NCBI RefSeq assembly: GCF_016653315.1
Contig: NZ_NHSH01000046.1
Coordinates: 149,018-213,017 of the forward strand
DNA: 64,000 bases
Direction: 5' to 3'
From: Halochromatium roseum
GTDB lineage: Bacteria; Pseudomonadota; Gammaproteobacteria; Chromatiales; Chromatiaceae
The position numbers were made by a program, and so were the translations under genes. The notes under the pieces are model-generated. The model was not told the origin of the DNA, searched no databases, and saw only the letters and a program-made list of their open reading frames with translations. Numbering within the stretch: position 1 is the first letter of the stretch; each line of letters opens with the position of its first letter. Shown in pieces: positions 1 to 8,469 of this stretch.

Positions 1-636
1 GGCACCGAGCATCGCAAGAGCCTGGATGATGTGATGCGCGCCCTCTGGCAGGGCTATGGACGCACCGGCGTTGGCATCGGCGAGCGTGAGGTCGAGCAGG
101 TGGCGGCCGAAGTCAGCGGCCTCGATCTCACCGGGTTCTTCGACCAGGCGCTGGATTCGACCGATGATCTGGAGCTGGTGCCCTTGCTGAGGACGGTTGC
201 GATCGAAATGCGGCTGCGGCCCTCGACCAGCGCCAAGGACAATGGGGGTTGCGTCGAGCGCTTCGAACCGACGCCGTCGCGGCCGGATATTGGTGTTCGA
301 CTGCAGCCCGACAGCGCGGAGGCGCGGCTCGGGGTCGTGCTGGATGGACGGCCGGCACAACGCGCTGGGCTCTCGGCGGGCGATCTGATCATTGCGGTTG
401 ATGGGCTGCGGGCGAATGCCGCTAATCTCGATGCCTTGATTTCGCGCGCGGCTGGAGTTGGGCCGATTCGGATGCATGCCTTCCGTCGTGATGAGCTGTT
501 CGAGACTGAAGTGCTGCCGGAACCAGCACCGGCCGATACCTGTGAGCTGCGGTTGGACGAAGAGGCCGCTGATGCTGACCGCGCCCGGCGTGAGGCCTGG
601 CTGGCATCGTCGGTCAAGTCGGTCAATCAGGCTTAG
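1..636 (+). CDS. M61-family peptidase, C-terminal part (cut by window edge)
   Basis: The reading frame is open from base 1, so the N-terminus lies outside the window. The visible 211 residues start in the helical C-terminal half typical of M61 glycyl-aminopeptidase-like proteins (DDVMRALW, then GVGIGEREVEQVAAEVSG and GFFDQALD). They end in a PDZ domain with GVVLDGRPAQRAGL and GDLIIAVDGLRA. The zinc-binding HExxH part is not visible. The family name rests on the order of helical region plus terminal PDZ domain. M61 proteins are usually periplasmic or cytoplasmic aminopeptidases of broad role. The stop is followed by a noncoding stretch carrying a palindromic repeat element. Confidence 0.75.
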   Translation, partial: GTEHRKSLDDVMRALWQGYGRTGVGIGEREVEQVAAEVSGLDLTGFFDQALDSTDDLELVPLLRTVAIEMRLRPSTSAKDNGGCVERFEPTPSRPDIGVRLQPDSAEARLGVVLDGRPAQRAGLSAGDLIIAVDGLRANAANLDALISRAAGVGPIRMHAFRRDELFETEVLPEPAPADTCELRLDEEAADADRARREAWLASSVKSVNQA

Positions 637-710
637 GCCTGGATCGCCTTTGACCGGGTGCGGCCCTACATCATGTCAATCAGAGGGGGCCGTGTCGCGT
701 AGACGACACA

Positions 711-859
711 AGGAAAAGAGATCTCGCGCGGAGGCGCGGAGGCGCGGAGAAGATGAAGATGAAGGGAAGAACAGAAGGACAAGAGAAGCGCACTGGGAAC
801 ATCGAACAAGCTCTTTCCTCCTTTGCGCCTTTGCGTCTCTGCGCGAGCCTTTTCTTGCC
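711..859. repeat. Imperfect long inverted repeat (MITE/REP-like element)
   Basis: The left arm (about 711-750, AGGAAAAGAGATCTCGCGCG then GAGGCGCGGAGGCGCGG) is an imperfect reverse complement of the right arm (about 820-859, CTTTGCGCCTTTGCGTCTCT then GCGCGAGCCTTTTCTTGCC). About 70 bp of purine-rich sequence separates them. Such GGCGCAGAG/CTTTGCG-type palindromes are dispersed in many proteobacterial and cyanobacterial genomes. No transposase is encoded, and the short frames here look accidental. The element fills most of the 637-951 gap between the peptidase and birA. Confidence 0.6.
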
Positions 860-951
860 ATGTCACAACATCACGTGACCTCATGTTGAGGCTACACCGC
901 TTTGACTAAAGTGGTTGGACGCTATAGGTGACGAATCATGGGCAGTAGCCA

Positions 952-2013
952 ATGAGTCCGCGAGTGCGTGAGATCATTCGTCTGCTGGCGAATGGCAAGC
1001 CTTGCTCGGGCGAGACCATTGCGGCAGCAGTGGGGATGAGCCGCGCGGCGGTGTGGAAGATCTTGCATCAGCTCGATGCCGAGTTCGGCCTTGGCATCGA
1101 ATCGGTGCGCGGGCAGGGCTATCGGCTGCCGGAGCCGATCGAATTGCTGTCGTTGGATGCCATCCAGGCCCAGCTCGATGCGGAGTCACGGCAACGCATC
1201 AGTGTGCTCGAGATCCTCGATCAGGTCGACTCGACCAATGCCTATCTGCTGGAGTCCGGTCGGCGAACGGCGCTGGCGGCCAAGTCCTCTGCCCGCGACT
1301 TCGGCACTGACCTGGCTGCGGATGCTGGCGAGATCTGTGCGGATGCTGGCGAGATCTGCCTGGCTGAGCGCCAGAGTGCTGGGCGCGGTCGACTCGGACG
1401 GCGCTGGGTCTCGCCGTTCGGACGCAACATCTATCTCTCGATCCTCTGGCGTTATCCGCTGGCGCCGGTACAGCTCGGTGGCTTGAGCCTGGCCTGCGGG
1501 GTCGCTGTTGCGCAGGCCCTTGATCAACTCGGTGTTGAGGGCATCGGGCTCAAGTGGCCGAATGATGTCCATTGGCAGCGGCGAAAGCTTGCTGGTCTGC
1601 TGCTCGAGGTGGCTGGCGAGGCGCAGGGTCCAAGCCTAGTCGTGGTCGGGGTTGGCCTGAATCTGCGCTTGCGTGCAGAGGAGGCGACAGCGATCGATCA
1701 GCCCTGGGTCGATCTGTGCGAGGTCTATGGTGACCGGATGCCTGGGCGCAACGCGCTCGCCGCGGCGCTGATCGGGCGTCTGACGGCGACCCTCAGTCGC
1801 TATACCGATGCCGGCTTGGCGCCTTTCCTAGAGGACTGGCGTCGGCTCGATGCCTATCAGGGCGAGTCTGTCTCGCTGCTGAACGGTCAGCAACGGATTC
1901 AGGGTCGATATTGTGGGATTGATGCGCAGGGCAATCTGCTGCTCGAGACCGACGCTGGTCGTCGCACCTTTGCTGCCGGTGAGGTCAGCCTGAGGCCGCG
2001 GGGCAACGGATAA
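952..2013 (+). CDS. birA: Bifunctional biotin ligase / biotin operon repressor BirA
   Basis: This 353-residue protein activates biotin as biotinyl-AMP and attaches it to the acetyl-CoA carboxylase carrier protein AccB, which is also encoded in this window. An N-terminal winged helix (GETIAAAVGMSRAAVWKIL, about residues 20-38) indicates the bifunctional repressor type. The catalytic domain shows DSTNAYLL, the biotin-loop motif GRGRLGRRWVSP, then LKWPNDV and KLAGLLLE. The SH3-like C-terminus ends FAAGEVSLRP. Length is slightly above the usual 320 residues because of an in-frame duplication just before the biotin loop. The start is an ATG with only a weak ribosome site. coaX, a frequent downstream neighbour, is absent. 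Confidence 0.95.
   Translation: MSPRVREIIRLLANGKPCSGETIAAAVGMSRAAVWKILHQLDAEFGLGIESVRGQGYRLPEPIELLSLDAIQAQLDAESRQRISVLEILDQVDSTNAYLLESGRRTALAAKSSARDFGTDLAADAGEICADAGEICLAERQSAGRGRLGRRWVSPFGRNIYLSILWRYPLAPVQLGGLSLACGVAVAQALDQLGVEGIGLKWPNDVHWQRRKLAGLLLEVAGEAQGPSLVVVGVGLNLRLRAEEATAIDQPWVDLCEVYGDRMPGRNALAAALIGRLTATLSRYTDAGLAPFLEDWRRLDAYQGESVSLLNGQQRIQGRYCGIDAQGNLLLETDAGRRTFAAGEVSLRPRGNG
1318..1359 (+). repeat. 21-bp in-frame tandem duplication inside birA
   Basis: Two adjacent 21-base units (1318-1338 and 1339-1359) differ at one base. They encode ADAGEIC twice in a row, directly upstream of the LAERQSAGRGR biotin-binding loop. The length is a multiple of three, so the frame is kept. Confidence 0.9.
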
Positions 2014-2358
2014 CGGCTCTGGTGAGGCCTGTCCAATGGCGGCGATTCGAGGTTGTGCAGTCGATTCGATGCCGATGGCTCGAAATGAGTCGGTGTCGCG
2101 GCAGGTCCAATCCCTATATCTTATCCCGTGTTCGCCTGATGGCGTTCGTGATCACAGCAAGACAGGCATTCGAGTGCTTGAGGTTGCGGTAGCATCCGCG
2201 GCAACGGCTTCCTTGTGAGCGTTACCTTCAATCTTCAAGCCATCGCTTATCTTCTGGGGTGGGGTGGCGATAGGCGATGAATACTCGCCAATCGCTCGCA
2301 TGATGAGCTTGACCCTCATTGACCCTAATTTTGAGCCTAATTGAGATTGGCTACGCTG
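2014..2358. other. Intergenic stretch without a recognisable gene
   Basis: About 345 bases separate birA from the LysM-ClC gene. A 60-codon frame at 2036-2218 resembles no known protein and has no ribosome site. I see no tRNA, no strong terminator and no clear promoter. Short direct repeats (TTGACCCT at about 2310-2327; GAGCCTAATT-like) lie just before the next gene. Confidence 0.5.
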
Positions 2359-4626
2359 ATGCGGCTTCGACACCAGGTCCGGTTATGGCTGATTGGCCTT
2401 GCGTTGCTGGTTGCGCTCGGTCCCACTTGGCTCGCCGCTGCTGAACAAACCTATGGGCCGGTGCGCGCCGGCGAGTCACTCTGGGAGATCGCTGGGCGCC
2501 TGAACACTGGGTTCGGGTTGACGAGGGATCAGATGATGTTGGCGTTGCTGAAGGCGAATCCGGACGCGTTCTCGCCTTCCTGCAATCTGAACGGGGTCTT
2601 GCGTGTTGGTGCGGTGCTGAGCGTGCCCGCGGTGAAACAGGCTGAGCAAGTGGATGCTGACTCCGCACGCGCACAGGTTCAGCAGCAAGCCGAGCAGTGG
2701 GCTGAGCATCGGCGGAGTGGACGACCGATCGCATGTCCGGTGGCGGGGGACGAGGGTGACTTAGCTGCCGATGGGTCAGGCGCAGACCTCCAGTCCCGCG
2801 AAACGATCAGCCTTGAGCGCGGTACGGAGGCTGCCGAAGCCGCCGTTTCGCCCACCGAGATCACGATTCCAAAGGCAGGGCCGACGGCGAAGCTCGGCGC
2901 AGAGCGATCATTGGGACCAGCTGCAGCGCCGGCTGGTGCGCCAGAGCTGCCTTCCAACCAAGGCATCCCGAATGAGGCGCCATCGATTCAGGCGCCATCG
3001 ACTCAGGTTGCAGCGTCAACGGCTGCCAAGGAGACGTCTCCAACTGGGTCAACACTCGCTCCTACAACAACGCCGACACCAGTGCCAGCGCCAACACCAG
3101 CGCCGACGCCGGCACCTGTGGGCACTTCGGTGCATACTGCCGCGTTGAAGGACAGCGGCGAAGGATCAGTGGCCCCCGAAGGAAACCGAGCGCCGGTGTG
3201 GGCGATGACGGCACTCTTGCTTGCCCTGATCGCGGCTGCCATGATCCGTTGGGAGCGTCGCTGGGCGATCAGCGGGCGCCCATTCTCGGCGACCACGGCG
3301 TTGGGAGCAGCGGCGAAGCTGCCAAAGCGCGCGGTGCTGTTGCTCTCCGGAGGTCAATCCGAGTTATACACGCTGCTGTTGTTGGCCACCCTGGCCGGGT
3401 TCTTCGGCGCCTTGGTGACGGTGCTGTTCCGCGAGGGGATTCGGCTCCTTGAATGGCTGGTCAGCGGACAAGATCAAGGCTTGGTCGCGGCCGCTGAGGC
3501 GCTTGCTCCCTGGCAGCGGCTGTTGTTTCCGGTGGCCGGTGGTCTGCTGGCGGGGCTGATCCTGCAGCAGATTGGTGGACGCCTGCGGGGGCGCTCAACG
3601 ACCGACTACATGGAAGCGGTTGCGGTCGGCGATGGCTGGATCAGCGTGCGCCATAGCCTGGTGAAGGCGGGCTCGTCGCTGGTGACCGTGGCCTCTGGCG
3701 GTTCGATCGGTCGCGAGGGTGCGATGGTGCAGTTGGCGGCGATGGTGGCCTCGGCGATGGGCCGCCTCAGCCATTTTCCGCGTGATCGCCTGCGGCTCCT
3801 GGTCGCCGCTGGGGCCGCTGCCGGACTGGCATCGGCCTACAACGCACCAATCGCAGCAACCCTCTTTGTCGCTGAGATCGTGCTCGGCTCGATCGCCTTG
3901 GAGCACATCGGCCCGCTGATCATCGCGGCGGTGATCGCCAACACCACGGTCCACGAGATCCTCGGTTATGCGCCGGTCTATCAGATTCCGGCGTTCAGCC
4001 TGGTCAGTGACTGGGAGTTGGCGCTGTACCTGGTGCTTGGCATCCTAGCCGGGCATTTGGCGCCGGCGTTTTTGAGCCTTTTAGAGCGCTCGCATCAGCT
4101 CTTCGGTCGGCTGCCGATGCCGTTAGCGGGGCGCATGGCCCTTGGCGGGCTGGTGGTCGGTGCGATCTCGGTTTATGAGCCGCAGGTCTGGGGTAATGGC
4201 TACAGCGTCGTCAATGCGGTCTTACAGGACCCCTGGGCCTGGCAAGCCTTGCTGACCGTGCTGGTGTTGAAGATGATTGCTACTGCTGCGACTCATGGCT
4301 CTGGCGCGGTGGGCGGCGCGTTTACGCCGACCATCTTTGTCGGCGCCATGCTTGGCGCGCTCTTCGGCACCTTGGTGCACGGTCTGCTGCCGGATGGCAC
4401 CGCAACCCCGAGTGCCTATGCCGTGGTGGGCATGGGCGCGATGCTGGCAGGCACGACCCATGCCCCGCTGATGTCGATCCTGATGGTGTTTGAACTCACG
4501 ATGGACTACAACATCGTCTTGCCGTTGATGCTGTCCGTGATCACTGCACACTACACGGCCCGCCGTTACAGCGCCATCAAGCCGATGTACGCCGACTCTT
4601 TGTTGCCGCGAGAGCAATCCGCTTAG
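2359..4626 (+). CDS. FimV-type LysM domain fused to a ClC chloride channel
   Basis: About 755 residues. The N-terminus is a signal peptide or anchor (RLWLIGLALLVALGPTWLAAA). A FimV/HubP-like LysM module follows (YGPVRAGESLWEIAGRL, then TRDQMMLALLKANPDAF and LRVGAVLSVPA). Next come about 180 residues of Ala/Pro/Thr-rich linker, one membrane helix (VWAMTALLLALIAAAMI) and a ClC core. The ClC signatures are SGGSIGREGAMVQL, whose glutamate (codon 3715-3717) corresponds to the gating Glu of CLC antiporters, and GAVGGAFTPTIFVGAMLG. No CBS domains follow. A periplasmic LysM region, one crossing, then a cytoplasmic start of ClC is topologically consistent. ATG 2359 was chosen; TTG 2341 is the alternative. 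The ClC assignment is firm. The role of the peptidoglycan-binding domain is inferred. Confidence 0.85.
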   Translation: MRLRHQVRLWLIGLALLVALGPTWLAAAEQTYGPVRAGESLWEIAGRLNTGFGLTRDQMMLALLKANPDAFSPSCNLNGVLRVGAVLSVPAVKQAEQVDADSARAQVQQQAEQWAEHRRSGRPIACPVAGDEGDLAADGSGADLQSRETISLERGTEAAEAAVSPTEITIPKAGPTAKLGAERSLGPAAAPAGAPELPSNQGIPNEAPSIQAPSTQVAASTAAKETSPTGSTLAPTTTPTPVPAPTPAPTPAPVGTSVHTAALKDSGEGSVAPEGNRAPVWAMTALLLALIAAAMIRWERRWAISGRPFSATTALGAAAKLPKRAVLLLSGGQSELYTLLLLATLAGFFGALVTVLFREGIRLLEWLVSGQDQGLVAAAEALAPWQRLLFPVAGGLLAGLILQQIGGRLRGRSTTDYMEAVAVGDGWISVRHSLVKAGSSLVTVASGGSIGREGAMVQLAAMVASAMGRLSHFPRDRLRLLVAAGAAAGLASAYNAPIAATLFVAEIVLGSIALEHIGPLIIAAVIANTTVHEILGYAPVYQIPAFSLVSDWELALYLVLGILAGHLAPAFLSLLERSHQLFGRLPMPLAGRMALGGLVVGAISVYEPQVWGNGYSVVNAVLQDPWAWQALLTVLVLKMIATAATHGSGAVGGAFTPTIFVGAMLGALFGTLVHGLLPDGTATPSAYAVVGMGAMLAGTTHAPLMSILMVFELTMDYNIVLPLMLSVITAHYTARRYSAIKPMYADSLLPREQSA

Positions 4627-4678
4627 AAACTGTCCATCAACTTCTTCCCGATTTGAGGCCCATGCTGGGCGATTATCG

Positions 4679-4722
4679 GGAAGTAGAACGGAAGTAGAAC
4701 GGATGTAGAACGGATGTAGAAC
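4679..4722. repeat. 11-bp tandem repeat, 4 copies
   Basis: Four adjacent units of GGAAGTAGAAC or GGATGTAGAAC lie in the convergent gap between the ClC fusion gene and the polyphosphate phosphotransferase gene. Confidence 0.9.
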
Positions 4723-4747
4723 ATCGGCAGCCACTTCGGTGAGGACG

Positions 4748-6304
4748 TTAACCGTTCGTCTCTAGCGACTGGTAGCCGCAGCGAGACACGGTGGTCCCTG
4801 GTGCCGGCTGGGATTCATCGCCGAGGGTGTCGCGCAGCCGCTCACAGATGGTCTTCATCACCTTGATGCGCGCGAATTGCTTGTCGTTGCCTTCAACCAG
4901 CGTCCAGGGGGCGTATTCGGTGCTGGTGCGGGCGATCATTTCGTTGACGGCGATCTTGTACTGCGGCCACTTTTCGCGGTTGCGCCAGTCTTCATCGGTG
5001 ATCTTGTACTGCTTGTAAGGCGTCTTTTCGCGATCTTGGAAGCGTTGTAGCTGCTCTTCTTCGCTCACCTGAAGCCAGAATTTCAGCAGCACGGCACCAT
5101 TTTCGACCAGTTGCTCTTCGAATTCGTTGATCTCGGCGTAGGCACGCCGCCATTCGTCCTCGCTGGCGAAGCCCTCGACGCGCTCGACGAGCACGCGGCC
5201 ATACCAGGAACGATCGTAGATGATGATGTGGCCGGCGCGCGGCAGGTGGCGCCAGAACCGCCACAGGTAATGGTGTGCCTTCTCCTCATCAGTGGGAGCT
5301 GCAATCGGGATGGTGCGATAGAGCCGAGCATCGACCGCGCTGGTGATGCGGCGGATGGCGCCGCCTTTACCGCCGGCGTCCACGCCCTCGAACACCAAGA
5401 CGGTGGTGCGTTGTTGCTTGTAGGCCTTCCAGGCGAGCTCGTTGATCTCGCGTTGATACTTCTTCAGCTCCTCCTTGTACGCATCGCGGGAGAGCCGCTG
5501 GCTGAGGTCGAGCTGGTCGAGCAGGGTGATCTGGGCGCTTGCCGATTCGGGCAGGTCGAGCGGCTCAGCGGTTGCCGGCGGCTCTGTTGGCAGCGGTTGT
5601 TGCAGTCGGGCCCGGATCGCCTGTAACAGCGTCTTGCCGACGGTGAGATCCCGATAGCGTTTGTCCTCGGCCTCGATCAGATACCAGGGCGCGATGCCGC
5701 GATCGGTTTGCCGGATGACGCGCTCGGCGACATATTCGAACAGCTGATATTGCTCGGTGAACTTCGACTTCTTCGGCAGCATCTTCCAGCGGCTGCGATC
5801 GTCGCGCGAGAGCTCCTTGAGCCGGTTCTTCTGGTCTTCCTCGGAGAGGTGAAACCAGAATTTCACCACCAGCGCGCCGTCGTGGGTCAGCGAGCGCTCG
5901 AAGTCGACGATGCGTGCCAGTTCGGAGTCGAGCGCGGCATCATCGCATTCGCCCCGAAAGCGGTGCTCGATCGGGGCCAGATACCAGCCGCCGAACAGGA
6001 TGGCGATCTCGCCACGCGGCGGTAGGGTGCGCCAGAAGCGCCAGTATCGGGGCCGTTCTCGCTCTTCATCGCTGAAGTCCCAGAACGCGAAGGTTTGCAC
6101 GCCGCGGGTGTCCAGCCACTCGTTGAGGCTGTTGACGACCTCGCCCTTACCAGCGGCCTCGACGCCGGCGATGATGACGATGACCGGGATATGGCTATCG
6201 GTCAGCTCACGCTGCGCCTCGAGCAACTGGGTACGCAGTTCGTCACGTTGCACCTTGAAGTCTGATTTGCTGACCGATCGGCCGACCTTTGCTGCCTCGA
6301 ACAT
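4748..6304 (-). CDS. pap: Polyphosphate:AMP phosphotransferase (two PPK2 domains)
   Basis: This 518-residue class II PPK2 transfers phosphate from polyphosphate to AMP, giving ADP. Two PPK2 domains lie in tandem. The N-terminal domain has a Walker A loop GVEAAGKGE (residues 47-55), but its Walker B-like segment reads FGGWYLAPI without the Asp-Arg pair. The C-terminal domain has GVDAGGKGG (307-315) and an intact DRSWYGR (364-370), so it is probably the catalytic one, as in other two-domain PAPs. It lies alone on the minus strand, convergent with the ClC fusion gene. Length matches the family. Confidence 0.93.
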   Translation of the reverse strand: MFEAAKVGRSVSKSDFKVQRDELRTQLLEAQRELTDSHIPVIVIIAGVEAAGKGEVVNSLNEWLDTRGVQTFAFWDFSDEERERPRYWRFWRTLPPRGEIAILFGGWYLAPIEHRFRGECDDAALDSELARIVDFERSLTHDGALVVKFWFHLSEEDQKNRLKELSRDDRSRWKMLPKKSKFTEQYQLFEYVAERVIRQTDRGIAPWYLIEAEDKRYRDLTVGKTLLQAIRARLQQPLPTEPPATAEPLDLPESASAQITLLDQLDLSQRLSRDAYKEELKKYQREINELAWKAYKQQRTTVLVFEGVDAGGKGGAIRRITSAVDARLYRTIPIAAPTDEEKAHHYLWRFWRHLPRAGHIIIYDRSWYGRVLVERVEGFASEDEWRRAYAEINEFEEQLVENGAVLLKFWLQVSEEEQLQRFQDREKTPYKQYKITDEDWRNREKWPQYKIAVNEMIARTSTEYAPWTLVEGNDKQFARIKVMKTICERLRDTLGDESQPAPGTTVSRCGYQSLETNG

Positions 6305-6463
6305 ATGCGATTCCCGAAATTGTGTGCGTTTGGATGCTGGCCGCCTGAATCATCGCACGCGGATCGCATCATCGACAGGTGGAAGTGCTGGCGATCGCCG
6401 ATGCCGGCGTGTCGCTCAGTGTTGATGGCTAGCTTGTGGGCTAGCTTCTGGCTGGCTTGTGCG

Positions 6464-6925
6464 TCAAGCGGATTCGGTGGGCTCGACCCAAGCCGGCAGG
6501 CGGCGCGTTCGGCCGTCGTCACCGAGCGCGACAAAAACCAGTTTGCCTGTTGCGACCTCGCGGGTCGCCCCCGGTTTGGACGCACGTCGCGCCCAAGCGC
6601 TGACATCGATCGTCATCGAGGTCTTGCCGGTGCCGTCGATCCGGGCGTAGAGATCGACGAGATCACCAACGCGGATCGGCGCTTGAAACTGGAACGCCTG
6701 GATGGCAACCGTGGCCACGCGGCCCTGGGCCCTCGCGACAGCGATGCTGGCAGCCGCGATATCGGCCTGTGCCAGGAGCCAGCCGCCAAAGATGTCACCA
6801 TCGAGATTGGTATCCGCCGGCGCAGCAAAGACCCGCAGCGCGAGCTGCCATTGGTTCAAGTCTTGGTGAGCGCTTGGCTGAGGGTGGGAGGAGGGCAGCT
6901 GGTCCTTGATAGAGAAATGAGGCAT
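6464..6925 (-). CDS. Acyl-CoA thioesterase, YciA-type hotdog
   Basis: This 153-residue hotdog-fold protein has the YciA/BACH pattern: PADTNLDGDIFGGWLLAQAD (residues about 36-55), then TVAIQAFQFQAPIRVGDLV and TGKTSMTIDVSAWARR. YciA enzymes hydrolyse medium- and long-chain acyl-CoA in the cytosol. The Asp in NLDGDIFGG is the usual catalytic residue. It is transcribed in the same direction as pap and the aminotransferase gene, with about 95-160 base gaps, so a common operon is uncertain. Confidence 0.85.
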   Translation of the reverse strand: MPHFSIKDQLPSSHPQPSAHQDLNQWQLALRVFAAPADTNLDGDIFGGWLLAQADIAAASIAVARAQGRVATVAIQAFQFQAPIRVGDLVDLYARIDGTGKTSMTIDVSAWARRASKPGATREVATGKLVFVALGDDGRTRRLPAWVEPTESA

Positions 6926-6958
6926 CTTGCTTCGGATGTTGAGGCGATCGAATGATGG

Positions 6959-6990
6959 TTTGCACGGGTTGCCGTTTTTGCACGGGTTGC
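6959..6990. repeat. Short direct repeat, 18-bp period
   Basis: TTTGCACGGGTTGC occurs at 6959-6972 and again at 6977-6990, in the gap between the aminotransferase and thioesterase genes. Confidence 0.8.
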
Positions 6991-7019
6991 GGCTTCTGCT
7001 TCTGCACCGACGTTCGGTT

Positions 7020-8168
7020 TCACGGGGAGCTGTTGCTTGGGCTGCTGTGCTGATGCTGTGCTGAGACTTTGGTGAGCTCGATGGCGCGCTGCAAATCGTG
7101 CTCCGGGGTGTAGAAATGCGGAGAGAACCGCAGCCCGCCGCCGCGACTCGCGCACATCAGGCCCTGCGCCATGAGTCGTTGATAGAGCGCCGACTGATCG
7201 GCTTCAGGCACGCGGAAGGTGACGATGCCTGCTCGCCGCTGTGGGGCGCGCGGCGACAAGAGCTCGAAGCCGGCTTGATCGATGAGTTCGATGAGACGTG
7301 CAACACGGGCTTCGATCGCGCCCGCGATCTGCGCTGCGCCCGTCTCCTCGAGCAATGACAGGCTGGCCTCGAGGGCGTGGATACCGAGCATATTCGGGCT
7401 GCCGCATTCGAACCGCCTTGCGCTCTCGGCGGGGCGCCAACTCTTGCGATCGAAATCGCCCATGGCTTCGACCATGTGCCAGCCGAACTCGGTGAGGCTG
7501 AGTTGGTCGCGCAGCTCGGGTCGACACCAGAACAGCGCCAACCCCTCTGGGCCGAGCATCCACTTGTGGCCGTCGGCGACGATGAAGTCGACCGGGCTGG
7601 TGGCGAGATCAAAGGGGATGGCGCCGAGCCCTTGAATCGCATCCAGGCAGAGCAGGATGCCACGCTGGCGGCAGGCGGCGGCCAGCTGGGCGATGTCGAG
7701 ACGCTGACCTCGGCCGTATTGGACCCAGCTGACCGCGATCAGGCGGGTGCGTGGGTCGCAGAGGGCGAGCAGATCGGCTTCTGGAGCCGCGCTGGTCGAG
7801 AGATCGAGCGAGCGCAGCGCAACGCCGCGCTCAGCGAGCGTCTCCCAGACGATCCGGTTCGACGGGAATTCCTGTGCGATGGTGACGATATTGTCGCCAT
7901 CCTGCCAATCGAGCCCTTGGGCGATGAAGGAGAGGCCTTCGGAGGTGCTCTTCAACAGGGCGATCTCCTCGGCTGAATCGGCGCCGATCAGCCGCGCCGA
8001 TCGCTCGCGCAGCCGTTGCTCGACGGTGAGCCAGGCCAGATAGCGTTTCGATCCGAGCCGCCCTTGTTCTGCGGCGAAGTCCGCGACTGCTTTGACCGTG
8101 CGTTTTGGCCAAGGCGCGATGGCGGCGTGATTGAGGTAGAGGAGGTCGAGATCGAAGTCTGGATGCAT
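7020..8168 (-). CDS. Class V aminotransferase-fold PLP enzyme (cysteine desulfurase-like)
   Basis: This 382-residue PLP protein carries the class V pattern: YLNHAAIAPWP near the N-terminus, SWVQYGRGQRLDI, LCLDAIQGLGA, and the Schiff-base lysine in FIVADGHKWMLGPEGLALFW. Family members include cysteine desulfurases, selenocysteine lyases and kynureninase-like enzymes. No catalytic Cys loop of the SufS/IscS type is evident, so the substrate is unknown. The C-terminus ends in a low-complexity QHQHSSPSNSSP tail. No neighbour suggests Fe-S assembly. Confidence 0.8.
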   Translation of the reverse strand: MHPDFDLDLLYLNHAAIAPWPKRTVKAVADFAAEQGRLGSKRYLAWLTVEQRLRERSARLIGADSAEEIALLKSTSEGLSFIAQGLDWQDGDNIVTIAQEFPSNRIVWETLAERGVALRSLDLSTSAAPEADLLALCDPRTRLIAVSWVQYGRGQRLDIAQLAAACRQRGILLCLDAIQGLGAIPFDLATSPVDFIVADGHKWMLGPEGLALFWCRPELRDQLSLTEFGWHMVEAMGDFDRKSWRPAESARRFECGSPNMLGIHALEASLSLLEETGAAQIAGAIEARVARLIELIDQAGFELLSPRAPQRRAGIVTFRVPEADQSALYQRLMAQGLMCASRGGGLRFSPHFYTPEHDLQRAIELTKVSAQHQHSSPSNSSP

Positions 8169-8236
8169 GGGGGGCTAGATGGTCGGTTGCCGGGGTTCGC
8201 GTGAAACGAGCGCTGCATCGTTCGGGGTGGCGATGC

Positions 8237-8285
8237 GCTATGGTCTGTATGTGCTATAGGCTGTATGTGCTATGGGCTGATGCGC
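8237..8285. repeat. 16-bp imperfect tandem repeat, about 3 copies
   Basis: GCTATGGTCTGTATGT, GCTATAGGCTGTATGT and a partial GCTATGGGCTGATGC lie end to end. They are in the 8169-8469 divergent gap between the aminotransferase gene and gmk, where I see no gene, tRNA or clear promoter. Confidence 0.85.
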
Positions 8286-8469
8286 TAAAGACGTTAGATG
8301 ATGCCAGCAAAGCTCCTCAGTCATCCACTGGCGGCTGAGATGGGTTCCGAGCCGCCCGAGTTCTGCACCGAAGGCTCGCCGATGCGGGAACAATCGCCTC
8401 ATGGTGCTATCCATGCTGCTGCTGCTGCGATAGCCTAAAGGGCTGACCTTGGCCAACGCTGGAAGCCCT

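Noticed and set aside
2036..2218. 60-codon frame after birA as a possible small gene
   Set aside because: No ribosome site, no recognisable sequence and codon use unlike neighbours.
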